In this document: positions 5,880-14,951 of the stretch, piece after piece
How the letters are laid out: each line of letters opens with the position of its first letter
Position numbering within the stretch: position 1 is the stretch's first letter
Assembly (NCBI GenBank): GCA_015064425.1
Contig: SVSF01000016.1
Coordinates: 1-23,717, forward strand
Source of the DNA: Oscillospiraceae bacterium
GTDB taxonomy: Bacteria; Bacillota_A; Clostridia; Oscillospirales; CAG-272
Length of the DNA stretch: 23,717 bases
Direction: 5' to 3'
Position numbers and translations under genes: made by a program
The notes under the pieces: generated by a model
Told to the model about the DNA's origin: nothing
Databases searched by the model: none
The model's input: the letters and a program-made list of their open reading frames with translations, nothing else

Positions 5880-7157
5880 ATGGACGGGTATATAACTTAC
5901 ATATTGACAATGGCGGTATGCATAATTATGTCAGCCTATTTTTCGGCAACAGAGACCGCTTTTTCATCTATTAATAAGACAAGACTAAAAGCTATGGCGG
6001 AAAAGGGCAACAAAAGAGCTGCTCTTACCTATGAACTTTCAGAAAAATACGATAAACTTATATCTACAATACTTATAGGAAATAATATCGTTAACATTGC
6101 CGTGGCTTCTATCGGTACGGTACTTTTTGTAAAGATATACGGGGATATCGGAGCAACGATTTCAACCATTGTTGTTACAGTAGCGGTTCTGATTTTTGGA
6201 GAGATTACTCCCAAAAGCGTTGCAAAAGACTTTCCGGAACGCTTTGCTATGTTTTCAACTCCCCTGATAAGACTCTTTATTGTTATACTTACACCTCTTA
6301 ACTTTGTGTTTTCCGCGTGGAAAAAACTTGTTACAAAGCTTATTAAGGTACAGGACGATGCCAGAATGTCTCAGGAAGAACTTCTTATGCTTGTGGAGGA
6401 AGTTCAGCAAGAAGGAAGCATAGACGTCTCCGAAGGAGATCTTATAAGAAACGCTATTGAATTCAACGATCTTAAAGCAGGAGACATTCTTACCCACAGA
6501 GTTGATCTTGAAGCGGTATCTATTGAGGATCCAAAGGAAGAGATCGCAAAGGTATTCACGGATACCAGATTCTCACGGCTTCTTGTTTACGAAGAAAACA
6601 TTGACAACATCATAGGCGTACTTCATCAAAAAGATTTCTACGTGGGTACAGGTATAAGCGATAAGCCTTTAAGCGAGCTTATTGCAGCTCCGGTATTTAT
6701 ACATAAATCCGAAAAGATAAAGGAGCTTTTGAGCCTTCTTCAGAGAAAGAAGTCTCATATAGCTATTGTTCTTGACGAGTATGGTGGAACTCTCGGTATC
6801 GTTACTATGGAGGATATCCTTGAAGAACTTGTAGGCGATATTTGGGATGAACACGATGAGGTAGTGGAAGACTTTAAAGAGCTTTCCGAAAATTCTTATC
6901 GGGTCGATTGCGGAGTGAAGTTTGATGATTTTTGCCGTTTCTTTGATATAGACGGAGAATCGGACAGCGTATCTTTGGGCGGTTGGATAATGGAACAGCT
7001 CAGCAAGATACCCGAACTTGGAGACGAATTTGAATTTGAAGGGCTGCATATCTCTGTGACCGAGGCAGATTCTCATAGGGTTTCTTACGTAACAGTTACG
7101 GTCATAAAAAAGGAGGAGCCTGCAAAGCAAAGCGGGATAAAAAATGAAGGAAAATAA
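5880..7157 (+). CDS. CNNM/CorC (HlyC) family membrane protein, probable Mg2+ efflux
   Basis: This 425-residue protein has the standard three-part structure. First is an N-terminal DUF21 membrane domain (about residues 1-175, with segments near 5-22, 62-86, 93-112 and 126-147) containing SATETAFSS (22-30), GNNIVNIA and FGEITPKSVA (106-115). Next is a CBS pair (about 200-325) ending VLDEYGGTLGIVTMEDILEELVGDIWDEHDE. Last is the small CorC_HlyC domain (about 335-415). Bacterial members such as CorC, MpfA and YhdP export or exchange Mg2+ and protect against Mg2+ excess; 'hemolysin' is a legacy name. The start ATG at 5880 has GGAG 5 nt upstream. It is preceded by a leader peptide and hairpin and overlaps the next gene by 14 bases. 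The ion specificity is inferred from the family. Confidence 0.93.
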   Translation: MDGYITYILTMAVCIIMSAYFSATETAFSSINKTRLKAMAEKGNKRAALTYELSEKYDKLISTILIGNNIVNIAVASIGTVLFVKIYGDIGATISTIVVTVAVLIFGEITPKSVAKDFPERFAMFSTPLIRLFIVILTPLNFVFSAWKKLVTKLIKVQDDARMSQEELLMLVEEVQQEGSIDVSEGDLIRNAIEFNDLKAGDILTHRVDLEAVSIEDPKEEIAKVFTDTRFSRLLVYEENIDNIIGVLHQKDFYVGTGISDKPLSELIAAPVFIHKSEKIKELLSLLQRKKSHIAIVLDEYGGTLGIVTMEDILEELVGDIWDEHDEVVEDFKELSENSYRVDCGVKFDDFCRFFDIDGESDSVSLGGWIMEQLSKIPELGDEFEFEGLHISVTEADSHRVSYVTVTVIKKEEPAKQSGIKNEGK

Positions 7158-8370
7158 AGACGATATCCGCGAAGCGGAAGAAATAAAAGAATCCGAAGAG
7201 AAAACTGTTAAGGAATATTCCATGAGTAAAAAAATGATAAAGGATATAGTCCGCATCATATCTTTTACTGTAATAGTATATTGGGCTGTAAACCATCTTT
7301 CCCTTGTAAGCCGAGGAATAGCGACCGCTATGTCTGTTATATCTCCGTTTATCGTGGGACTGTGCCTTGCTTTTATTGTAAACGTGCTTTTGGTATCGTT
7401 GGAAAAGCTTTGGTGCAAGATATTTGAAAAGTGCAAGTGGAACGGTGCAAAAAAGCTTAAAAGACCAATCTGTCTTGTGTTGAGCTTTTTGCTGGTATTC
7501 GGCGCTTTGTTTGCCGTAATATTTATGATCTTGCCTGAAATAGCCCAGACCTTTGAGTCACTTATAACACTCATACCGCAGTTCTTGTCCAAGGTTGAAG
7601 GACTTTGGAATTCTTTGGCTGAATTTCTGGATGAGTACAATATCGTAATGCCCGAGTTTGATATAGATATAAACAACGTTGTAAGTACTTTGCAAAAGAT
7701 TTTGGATAATTACGGAGAAGCGTTCCTTCACAAGACTGTTGACGTTACTTCGTCTATAATATCGGTAATAGTGGATTTTGTTATTGCCTTGGCGTTTGCT
7801 ATTTATCTGCTTGCTCAAAAAGAGAGATTCGGCATTCAGACAAAAAAAGTGCTCTTTGCTTTGATACATAAGAAAAAGGCGGAAAAGGTAGTAGAATTTG
7901 CAAGTTTTACTGCCAGAACGTTTTCAAAATTTGTAACCGGTCAGCTTACAGAAGCGGTAATAATAGGTCTGCTTTGCTTTATCGGTATGCTCATATTCCG
8001 TATGCCCTATGCGGGTGTTATCTCCGTTTTGGTCGGAGCAACGGCGTTAATACCGGTATTCGGAGCGCTTATCGGTACGATTGTAGGAGCGTTCCTTATA
8101 TTGATCACAAGCCCTGTAAAAGCCCTTTGGTTCGTTATATTTATATTGATCCTTCAGCAGCTTGAGGGCAACCTCATATATCCCAGGGTCGTCGGAAAGT
8201 CTGTGGGACTTCCCGGCATATGGGTAATTACAGCAGTTACCGTAGGAGGAAATGCATTCGGTTTGGTGGGAATGCTTTTCAGTGTCCCCGTTTGCTCCGT
8301 ACTGTATACCGCATTTAGAGAATATATTTCCAAAAGAATAAAGGAAAAGAAAATAAGTTTCGACGCTTGA
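7144..8370 (+). CDS. AI-2E / PerM family transporter
   Basis: This 408-residue polytopic protein has a charged N-terminal tail (about 35 residues), hydrophobic segments near 38-85 and 112-130, then a soluble central region rich in helices (about 135-195). A C-terminal block of membrane segments (about 200-385) contains the family pattern FSKFVTGQLTEAVIIGLLCFIGM, ALIPVFGALIGTIVGAFLIL and QQLEGNLIYPRVVGKSVGL. The family (formerly UPF0118) is named after the AI-2 exporter TqsA, but most members have unknown substrates; some act as Na+/H+ antiporters. The ATG at 7144 overlaps the CNNM end, giving translational coupling. The in-frame ATG at 7222 with AAGGAA upstream is an alternative start that drops the acidic tail. 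A strong terminator follows. Confidence 0.9.
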   Translation: MKENKDDIREAEEIKESEEKTVKEYSMSKKMIKDIVRIISFTVIVYWAVNHLSLVSRGIATAMSVISPFIVGLCLAFIVNVLLVSLEKLWCKIFEKCKWNGAKKLKRPICLVLSFLLVFGALFAVIFMILPEIAQTFESLITLIPQFLSKVEGLWNSLAEFLDEYNIVMPEFDIDINNVVSTLQKILDNYGEAFLHKTVDVTSSIISVIVDFVIALAFAIYLLAQKERFGIQTKKVLFALIHKKKAEKVVEFASFTARTFSKFVTGQLTEAVIIGLLCFIGMLIFRMPYAGVISVLVGATALIPVFGALIGTIVGAFLILITSPVKALWFVIFILILQQLEGNLIYPRVVGKSVGLPGIWVITAVTVGGNAFGLVGMLFSVPVCSVLYTAFREYISKRIKEKKISFDA

Positions 8371-8371
8371 A

Positions 8372-8405
8372 AAAAGCCCATTGATTTTTAAGTCAATGGG
8401 CTTTT
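8372..8405. terminator. Bidirectional terminator between the AI-2E transporter and lplA
   Basis: AAAAGCCCATTGA (8372-8384) and TCAATGGGCTTTT (8393-8405) form a perfect 13-bp stem with an 8-nt loop and A/T runs on both sides. It serves the converging + strand transporter and - strand lplA. Confidence 0.92.
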
Positions 8406-8408
8406 AAT

Positions 8409-9395
8409 CTAATTTTGTTTAAGAAGAAGCTCTGCGATATCCTCACTTGAAGCACCGTGAATGAAGTCCCCGATATCGGAAAGGCAGGGGAGAATATCTT
8501 CTTTAAGATACCTTTTGCCCGTGAGCCTTTCACCGAGAACCGATACGTCTGATGTGCCGAAAAAATCGCCGGTGACGGAGATTTTTTTTATTATTCCGTT
8601 TTCCGTATCACAGTTTATTTCCACCGTGCCGAAGGGGAAGCGCTTTTTGTTTACGAAGGCATATTGCTTGGATTCTCCGAAATTCCACTCCCAACGGGAA
8701 TATTTTTCATCAGCAAGATGTTTGATCTTTGTGATATCCTCTTCGCTTAAACATCTCTTTACAGCCCCGTATTCCTTGGAAATAAAGTTTTCTATGCAGT
8801 CAATGAACTGTTCTACGTTAAGCTTTTGATCAATATATGAGGAAATGTTTCCTACACGGCTCCTTACGCTTTTTATTCCTTTGCTCTCCATCTTTTCACG
8901 GTTTACGTTAAGAGAACCGGCTATGTCGGATATGTCTGCGGAGAAGAGAAGGGTTCCGTGGTGCATAGTCTTCCCGCTGTATACACATTGAGCATTTCCG
9001 GATACCTTCATTCCTTCTATCAAAATATCGTTTCTTCCGGATAACTCGGCTTTTACTCCCAGAGAACCCAAAGCCTTTATTATAGGTTCCGTAAAACGTC
9101 TGAAATCTATTTCGGTATTTTCAGCGGCAGGAACGATAAAACTGAAATTCACATTTCCCAGATCATGGAATACAGCTCCTCCACCGGTCAGCCTTCGTAC
9201 GACCTTTATTGAATTCTCACGCACAAAATCACCGTTTATTTCGGCATAGGCATTTTGATTTTTACCTATTATCACAGAAGGCTCATTGCGCCAAAGCATA
9301 AAAATATCTTCATTGTCCTTATAGGCTTCCATCATATACTGCTCTGCGGCAAGATTGAAGTAGGGGTCTGTACAAGTGTTTTTATAAATTATCAT
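8409..9395 (-). CDS. lplA: Lipoate-protein ligase A
   Basis: This 328-residue protein activates free lipoate with ATP and attaches it to the lysine of lipoyl domains (GcvH, E2 subunits). It shows NLAAEQYMM (14-22), LWRNEPSVIIGKNQNAYAEIN, the RRLTGGGAVFHD signature (67-78), NVNFSFI, the catalytic lysine in GMKVSGNAQ (K130) and HHGTLL (145-150). A C-terminal accessory domain (about 250-328) is present, so it is a full-length bacterial LplA. It starts 3 nt after the stop of the upstream ABC gene, making it the third gene of that - strand operon. No lipoyl-domain gene is in the window. Confidence 0.96.
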   Translation of the reverse strand: MIIYKNTCTDPYFNLAAEQYMMEAYKDNEDIFMLWRNEPSVIIGKNQNAYAEINGDFVRENSIKVVRRLTGGGAVFHDLGNVNFSFIVPAAENTEIDFRRFTEPIIKALGSLGVKAELSGRNDILIEGMKVSGNAQCVYSGKTMHHGTLLFSADISDIAGSLNVNREKMESKGIKSVRSRVGNISSYIDQKLNVEQFIDCIENFISKEYGAVKRCLSEEDITKIKHLADEKYSRWEWNFGESKQYAFVNKKRFPFGTVEINCDTENGIIKKISVTGDFFGTSDVSVLGERLTGKRYLKEDILPCLSDIGDFIHGASSEDIAELLLKQN

Positions 9396-9398
9396 ATT

Positions 9399-11279
9399 TT
9401 AATCAAGCTCCGATATTTCATTATAAAGGTCGGAATAGCGCCCTTTAGCTTCAAGGAGTTCCTCGTGTGTACCCCGTTCTATTATCCGTCCTTTTTCAAG
9501 GACCATAATTGCGTTTGCTTTTCTTACCGTAGACAGTCTGTGGGCTATAACGAAGGTGGTGCGATCCTCCATAAGTGCATCCATTCCTTCCTCAATGTGT
9601 TTTTCCGTTCTTGTGTCGACGGAACTGGTCGCCTCGTCAAGTATAAGTATGGGCGCACGGCTTATAGCAGCTCTGGCGATGGCAAGCAGCTGCCTTTGAC
9701 CCTGGGACAGATTTGCTCCGTCGTGCTCAAGCATCGTATCGTATCCGTTTTCAAGTTTTACGATAAAGGAGTGGGCTGAGGCTATTTTTGCCGCCTGCTC
9801 TACTTCTTCATCTGTAGCGTCAAGCCTTCCGTAACGGATATTTTCTCTTACCGTACCTGTAAACAGATGAACGTCTTGGAGTACCATTGCAATGTTCTTT
9901 CTTAAAACACTGCGGTCGATCTTTTCGATATCCATACCGTCGATAGTAATGGATCCTTTTTCTATGTCGTAAAATCTGGAGAGAAGGTTTGTGACCGTAG
10001 TTTTTCCGGCTCCCGTGGAGCCCACGAAGGCAATCTTTTGCCCGGGTTTTGCATATAAGGATATATCGTGAAGTACGGTTACGCCGGGTACGTATCCGAA
10101 GCTTACCTTATCAAGTATTATATGTCCCTTTATGGTTTGCGGCTTAATAATATCCGCTACGCCCTCTTCTTCCTTCTCGTCAAGTATCTCAAATACTCTT
10201 TCTGCTCCGGCGAGAGCTGCAAAAACGGTATTTATCTGCATAGATATTTCGTTTATGGGACGGTTGAACTGCCTTGTGTAGTTCAAAGATACCGCAAGTC
10301 CGCCTATGTCAAATCCTTTGAGGACGACAAGCAGACCGCCCACACAAGCAGTAACTCCGTATATAAGATTGCATAACTGATGTGTAACGGGACCCATTAT
10401 ACCGGCTCTAAACTGGGCCTTTATCTGTGCATTGCAAAGCTTATCGTTAAGGTAAGAAAACTCGTCTCCCGCGTATTGCTCGTGATTGAAGACTTTTACT
10501 ACCTTTTGTCCCGATATTATCTCTTCGGAAAATCCGTTAAGCATTCCGAGAGCTTTTTGCTGCTCTGTGTAACAGCTTCTGCTTTTTTTCACTATCTCCT
10601 TACTTACTACGGTAAGTATGGGGGTCATGATCACCGTAATGCCACCAAGAATGGGATTAGTGTATATACTTAATATTACAGTGCCTATTATTGTAATAAT
10701 ACCGGAAAGTATCTGTATTAACGTAGTATTGAGCATTTCACCTATGGTATCCGTATCATTGGTAAAACGGCTCATTATGTCTCCTGCCGTGTGTGTATCA
10801 AAATATCTTACCGGCAAGGTCTGAAGCTTCTCATAAAGCTGCTCACGCATTCTGCCCAGTGCTTTTTGCGATACGGTAAGCATTATTCTCTGCTGTAGCC
10901 ATTGGGTCAGTACGGATATACCGTAGACTATTGCCATTATTATTACCCACAGGAGAAGTCCCTTCGTTCTTTCATTTGCGTCCGAGGGATCGTAATATAT
11001 GAATTTGTTTATGATCGGACGGAGCATATAGGATGCGGAAATGGTGCTGACGGTACATATAAGAGCGCAGAATATCGCCAGACTGAAAGGTACACGGTCG
11101 CGGCTGAGATGCTTCAAAAGTCTTATTACCGTTTTTTTAATATCCTTTGGTTTTCCGCTTTGATGCATCCCGTCTCTGCTTGGCCTGCCCATTACGTTCA
11201 TTTCCTTGTGAACAGTACCATTGCTTGAATTGGAACGACTGTATTTTTCTTCAAGCCTTTTTTGTCTTAAGTTATCCAT
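9399..11279 (-). CDS. ABC exporter half-transporter with canonical ATP site
   Basis: This 626-residue fused permease-ATPase has a hydrophilic N-terminal extension of about 48 residues, then a six-helix exporter membrane domain (about 55-365) and a nucleotide-binding domain (about 385-620). Walker A is GSTGAGKTT (420-428) and the signature is LSQGQ (524-528). Walker B is ILILDE with catalytic E549, and the switch histidine is H580 (IAHRLSTV). Its catalytic residues are intact while its signature deviates from LSGGQ. The adjoining gene shows the complementary pattern, as in heterodimeric exporters of the TM287/TM288, BmrC/D or LmrC/D type. The ATG at 11279 directly follows the TAA of the partner gene. 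Substrate unknown; drugs, lipids or peptides are usual. Confidence 0.93.
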   Translation of the reverse strand: MDNLRQKRLEEKYSRSNSSNGTVHKEMNVMGRPSRDGMHQSGKPKDIKKTVIRLLKHLSRDRVPFSLAIFCALICTVSTISASYMLRPIINKFIYYDPSDANERTKGLLLWVIIMAIVYGISVLTQWLQQRIMLTVSQKALGRMREQLYEKLQTLPVRYFDTHTAGDIMSRFTNDTDTIGEMLNTTLIQILSGIITIIGTVILSIYTNPILGGITVIMTPILTVVSKEIVKKSRSCYTEQQKALGMLNGFSEEIISGQKVVKVFNHEQYAGDEFSYLNDKLCNAQIKAQFRAGIMGPVTHQLCNLIYGVTACVGGLLVVLKGFDIGGLAVSLNYTRQFNRPINEISMQINTVFAALAGAERVFEILDEKEEEGVADIIKPQTIKGHIILDKVSFGYVPGVTVLHDISLYAKPGQKIAFVGSTGAGKTTVTNLLSRFYDIEKGSITIDGMDIEKIDRSVLRKNIAMVLQDVHLFTGTVRENIRYGRLDATDEEVEQAAKIASAHSFIVKLENGYDTMLEHDGANLSQGQRQLLAIARAAISRAPILILDEATSSVDTRTEKHIEEGMDALMEDRTTFVIAHRLSTVRKANAIMVLEKGRIIERGTHEELLEAKGRYSDLYNEISELD

Positions 11280-13010
11280 TTACAGCTCCTCCTTATCCTT
11301 TTGCGACCAGTATATCTCTCTGTAAGGTTCGCAGTGGTTCATAAGTTCGGAGTGGATACCGATTCCCGCTATTTTTCCTCCGTCCATTACTATTATGATG
11401 TCGGCATCCATAACGGAGTTTATGCGTTGTGCTATAACTATCTTTGTGGTATTGGGGAGCTCTTGGCGGAAGGCCTGGCGAATATATGCATCTGTTGCTG
11501 TATCAACGGCGCTCGTAGAGTCGTCAAGAATAAGTATCTTGGGTTTCTTAAGCAAGGCTCTGGCTATACAGATCCTTTGCTTCTGTCCGCCTGAAAGACC
11601 TGCGCCACCCTGACCTATCTCCGTGTCGTATCCGTTGGGAAATGCTTTTATAAAACTGTCAGCTGAGGCAAGAGATGCCGCATGCTCAAGCTCTTCGTAT
11701 GTGGCAGTCTCATTTCCCCAACGTAGGTTTTCTGCTATAGTACCCGAGAAGAGAGTGTTTTTTTGTAAAACTACCGAGACACTGTCACGCAGCTTTACAA
11801 GTGACATATCCTTTACGTTTACTCCGTCAATAAGAACCTCTCCCTCATCGGGATCGTAAAGTCTCGGTATCATTGAAATAAGTGTTGTTTTTCCGCTTCC
11901 CGTTGATCCGATAATGCCTACGAGGGAGCCGCCTTTTATTTTCAGAGATATATCTTCAAGGATCTTTTCGCTGTTGTTTTTAAAATACCTGAAGGATACT
12001 TTTCTGAACTCAATGCTTCCTCTTTCTATTTCGATATCCTTGCATTTTGCGTTTTCATCGCTTATTTCGGGAACGGTATTGAGTACCTCTGATATTCTTT
12101 TGTCGGATGCCGCCGCGCGGGTACCTTGAAGCACTATGCTTGCAACAAAGTTCAGCGCCGTAAGTATTTGTGAAAGGTACGTTATAAATGCGGTGAGGTC
12201 TCCGATCTCCATGCCGCCTATCATTATCTGTTTGCCCGCAAACCATACCACGAGAAGAGTGCTTACGTTTATGGCTACTGCGGAAATAGGCTGAAGGAGA
12301 AGCATCATTTTAAGAGCAGATACAGTTCTGTGATACAGATCGCTGTTTACCGAAGAAAACTTTTTTATCTCATACTCTTCTCTTACAAAAGATTTTATAA
12401 CTTTGTGATTGGTTACCGTCTCGCTTACGTTGTTGTTGAGAGCATCAAGCTTTTTCTGCATCTGTGTATATCTGGGGGAAGCTATGACAATTATAAGGGC
12501 AATAGATATTGCAAGAAGAGGGACTATTAGCATTATTATCCAAGCGAGAGAGGTATTGATGCTGAAAGACATTATAATTGCACCTATGAGCATTATGGGG
12601 CTTCTGAACATACCCCTCAATAACGTTTGTGCAAAATTCTGGATCTGAGTCATATCGTTGGTTATTCTTGTTATAAGAGAACCGGTGGAAAAACGGTCGA
12701 TATCTCTGAATGAAAAACTCTGAATTTTGTAAAAACAATCCTTACGCACACCTGCCGCGAGTCTTGTGGAGGCTCTTATGGAAAAAAAGGCTCCCAAAAC
12801 TCCTGTTATCAGCATAAATATTGCGATAAGTACCATATAAAAACTGTTTATGAGAATGTATTCCGTATCTTTATTTGCCGCACCTACATCTATGATATTG
12901 GCATTTATGTATGGGAGAATAAATTCACCGCAAGCTTCAAGCATCATAAACAAAGGGCCTAAAATAAAGCAGTACCAATATTTTTTTATATGTTCCTTAT
13001 ATTTGCTCAT
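11280..13010 (-). CDS. ABC exporter half-transporter with degenerate ATP site
   Basis: This 576-residue protein has a membrane domain (about 10-310) and a nucleotide-binding domain (about 330-570). Walker A GSTGSGKTT (368-376) and LSGGQ (472-476) are canonical. However, Walker B reads LILDD, so the catalytic Glu is replaced by Asp (D497), and the switch His is replaced by Gln (Q528, IAQRIN). This is the non-hydrolysing site of an asymmetric heterodimer, with LSGGQ supplying the active site of its partner. It is the first gene of the operon, driven by a perfect consensus promoter. The ribosome site AAGAGGT is 10 nt before the ATG. Confidence 0.93.
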   Translation of the reverse strand: MSKYKEHIKKYWYCFILGPLFMMLEACGEFILPYINANIIDVGAANKDTEYILINSFYMVLIAIFMLITGVLGAFFSIRASTRLAAGVRKDCFYKIQSFSFRDIDRFSTGSLITRITNDMTQIQNFAQTLLRGMFRSPIMLIGAIIMSFSINTSLAWIIMLIVPLLAISIALIIVIASPRYTQMQKKLDALNNNVSETVTNHKVIKSFVREEYEIKKFSSVNSDLYHRTVSALKMMLLLQPISAVAINVSTLLVVWFAGKQIMIGGMEIGDLTAFITYLSQILTALNFVASIVLQGTRAAASDKRISEVLNTVPEISDENAKCKDIEIERGSIEFRKVSFRYFKNNSEKILEDISLKIKGGSLVGIIGSTGSGKTTLISMIPRLYDPDEGEVLIDGVNVKDMSLVKLRDSVSVVLQKNTLFSGTIAENLRWGNETATYEELEHAASLASADSFIKAFPNGYDTEIGQGGAGLSGGQKQRICIARALLKKPKILILDDSTSAVDTATDAYIRQAFRQELPNTTKIVIAQRINSVMDADIIIVMDGGKIAGIGIHSELMNHCEPYREIYWSQKDKEEL

Positions 13011-13043
13011 ACGAACGTCTACCTCTTGTGAAATCTACATTAC

Positions 13044-13072
13044 ATTATAAAACTCCGCGTAATTTTTGTCAA
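13044..13072 (-). promoter_or_regulatory. Perfect consensus sigma-A promoter for the ABC-lplA operon
   Basis: On the - strand TTGACA (13067-13072), 17 bp, TATAAT (13044-13049). The predicted start is near 13037, about 27 nt before the ATG at 13010. Consensus at both boxes suggests strong constitutive transcription or repression by an operator. The -35 box directly abuts the T run of the preceding terminator. Confidence 0.88.
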
Positions 13073-13073
13073 T

Positions 13074-13105
13074 AAAAAGTACCGCTCGGATAAGTCCGAG
13101 CGGTA
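13074..13105 (-). terminator. Terminator of the flavodiiron gene
   Basis: ACCGCTCGGA (13081-13090) pairs with TCCGAGCGGT (13095-13104) around a TAAG loop, extended by one A-T pair. Reading on the - strand it is followed by TTTTT (13078-13074). Confidence 0.92.
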
Positions 13106-13117
13106 TCGTTATTATAT

Positions 13118-14908
13118 TCAGCTTATTGCTTCGAAATCGGATGCACCATGCTTGCAGAGGGGGCATATATAGTCTTCGGGAAGCTCGTCTCCCTCGTATA
13201 CAAAGCCGCATATCTTGCACACGTACCCCTTCTTTCCCTCGGTCTGGGGCTTGGGCTTTACGTTGTTCTGATAATAGGTATAGGTCATGGTATCGGTTTT
13301 GGATATCACACGAGATTCCGTGATACTGCATATGAACATTCCGTGGGTATCAAGATCTACATACTGTTCTACTTTTAAGGACATAAAAGAGTTGATATAT
13401 TTCGGAAGGAAAACGAGACCGTTATCGGAGCGGAGAGGATTGCAGTTTGCAAACTTGTCCGTATTACGTCCGCTCTTGAATCCGAATGCTTCAAATACAG
13501 CAAAGGGGGCTTCTGTAGAGAGACAGTTTACGTTCATTATTCCGGTTTGCTTGATTATATGGTGGGAGTAATTGCTCTTGTTTATGGTTACTGCAATGCG
13601 ATTGGGTGTATTTGTTACTTGAGTGATAGTATTTACTATAAGACCGTTGTCGCGTTTGCCATCATTGCTGGTTACAACGTAGAGACCGTATCCAATATTG
13701 AAGAGGGCCGAGAGGTCATTTTTGTCTGCCGTATCGTCCTTACGAGCCATATAATCAAGGCAAAGCTCGTCGGAAAGTGTTTCTATCTGTGTGAGATTTT
13801 CCTCGTTTACTGCGGAACGGATCTTTACAGTGGTATCAGCGAACTTGATATTCTTGCTTTCGGAGAGCATTTCCTTCATTACCTTAGCCGCAAGAGGAGC
13901 CCAGCTTCCGTTTTCAATGAGAGCTACAGTGCGGTTTTGGAAGTTTCTTTCGGTAAGATGGTGGATAAAGTCTCTCATAAAGGGGAAGATACCTGCATTG
14001 TAGGTAGTGGTAGCAAGAACAAGTTTGCTGTATTTGAAGGCGTCAGCAACTGCTTGGGACATATCGCAACGCGCAAGGTCGTGTACTACTACCTCGGGGC
14101 AGCCTTTCGCCCTGAACTTTTCGGCAAGAGCTTTTACAGCTTTTTCCGTATTTCCGTAAACGCTTGTATATGCTATGACTATACCGTCTGCCTCAGCTTC
14201 ATAGGAGGACCAGGTATTATAAAGACCGAGATAGTATCCGAGATCTTCTTTAAGAACGGGACCGTGGAGAGGACAGATGATCTCGATATCGAGAGTAGCC
14301 GCTTTCTTGAGGAGAGACTGTACCTGAGCACCGTATTTGCCTACTATTCCGATAAAGTAGCGTCTTGCCTCGTCTGCCCACTCCTCGTCAGTATCCGGAG
14401 TTCCGAACTTTCCAAATCCGTCTGCGGAGAAGAGTACCTTGTCCTTTGTATCGTAGGTAACTATGACTTCAGGCCAATGTACCATAGGAGCTTCGACGAA
14501 TGAGAGAGTGTGTTCGCCAAGCTCAAGAGTACTACCTTCAGAGACTACTATTCTTCTGTCAGCGTAATCTGTACCGAAGAAGCCCTGCATCATGGCGAAA
14601 GCCTTTTTTGATGCAACGATCGTAGCGTTTTCATAAAGCTTCATGAATGCATCGATATTTGCGGAGTGGTCGGGCTCCATATGCTGAACGATAAGGTAAT
14701 CGGGAGTTCTGCTTCCCAAAGCATTTTGAAGATTGTCGAGCCATTCGTGTGTGAAGTGTGTATCTACGGTATCCATTACAGCTATCTTCTTATCAACAAT
14801 AACGTAAGAATTGTATGATATACCGTTGGGTACCTTGTACTGACCTTCAAAAAGGTCAATATTTCTATCGTTTACGCCTACGTAAAGTATGTCTTGGGTG
14901 ATGGTCAT
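13118..14908 (-). CDS. fprA: Multidomain flavodiiron protein: FDP core + flavin reductase-like + rubredoxin
   Basis: This 596-residue cytosolic enzyme probably reduces O2 to water and/or NO to N2O. The beta-lactamase-like diiron domain (1-240) has all ligands: H76, E78, D80 and H81 (QHMEPDHSAN), H144, D163 and H215 (CPLHGP). The flavodoxin domain (about 243-385) has the FMN loop YTSVYGNTEKA. A split-barrel flavin reductase-like domain (about 395-545) contains LFNIGYGLYVVTS and NTITQVTNTPNRIAVTINKS. The C-terminal rubredoxin (562-596) has C564-C567 and C582-C585. The fusion therefore carries its own rubredoxin electron donor and a flavin domain that might accept reducing equivalents. The start has AAAGGAG 8 nt upstream. 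It is divergent from a CRP/FNR-type regulator 114 bp away, its likely controller. Large antisense ORFs within it are shadows. Confidence 0.95.
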   Translation of the reverse strand: MTITQDILYVGVNDRNIDLFEGQYKVPNGISYNSYVIVDKKIAVMDTVDTHFTHEWLDNLQNALGSRTPDYLIVQHMEPDHSANIDAFMKLYENATIVASKKAFAMMQGFFGTDYADRRIVVSEGSTLELGEHTLSFVEAPMVHWPEVIVTYDTKDKVLFSADGFGKFGTPDTDEEWADEARRYFIGIVGKYGAQVQSLLKKAATLDIEIICPLHGPVLKEDLGYYLGLYNTWSSYEAEADGIVIAYTSVYGNTEKAVKALAEKFRAKGCPEVVVHDLARCDMSQAVADAFKYSKLVLATTTYNAGIFPFMRDFIHHLTERNFQNRTVALIENGSWAPLAAKVMKEMLSESKNIKFADTTVKIRSAVNEENLTQIETLSDELCLDYMARKDDTADKNDLSALFNIGYGLYVVTSNDGKRDNGLIVNTITQVTNTPNRIAVTINKSNYSHHIIKQTGIMNVNCLSTEAPFAVFEAFGFKSGRNTDKFANCNPLRSDNGLVFLPKYINSFMSLKVEQYVDLDTHGMFICSITESRVISKTDTMTYTYYQNNVKPKPQTEGKKGYVCKICGFVYEGDELPEDYICPLCKHGASDFEAIS

Positions 14909-14951
14909 TGGATGTTCTCCTTTTAGTTTATATCATTATTTTTTATTCTTC

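Noticed and set aside
6669..7676. A 335-codon - strand ORF across the CNNM/AI-2E junction
   Set aside because: It is antisense to two clear family members, with low-complexity Ser/Ile/Phe-rich composition and no motif.
7144..8370. A quorum-sensing (AI-2 export) role for the PerM-family protein
   Set aside because: The family name is historical; no luxS or lsr gene is in the window and the operon partner is a cation transporter.
13547..14503. A 318-codon + strand ORF inside the flavodiiron gene
   Set aside because: It lies wholly antisense to a gene with complete catalytic motifs, has no ribosome site or recognisable domain, and its composition is that of a shadow frame.
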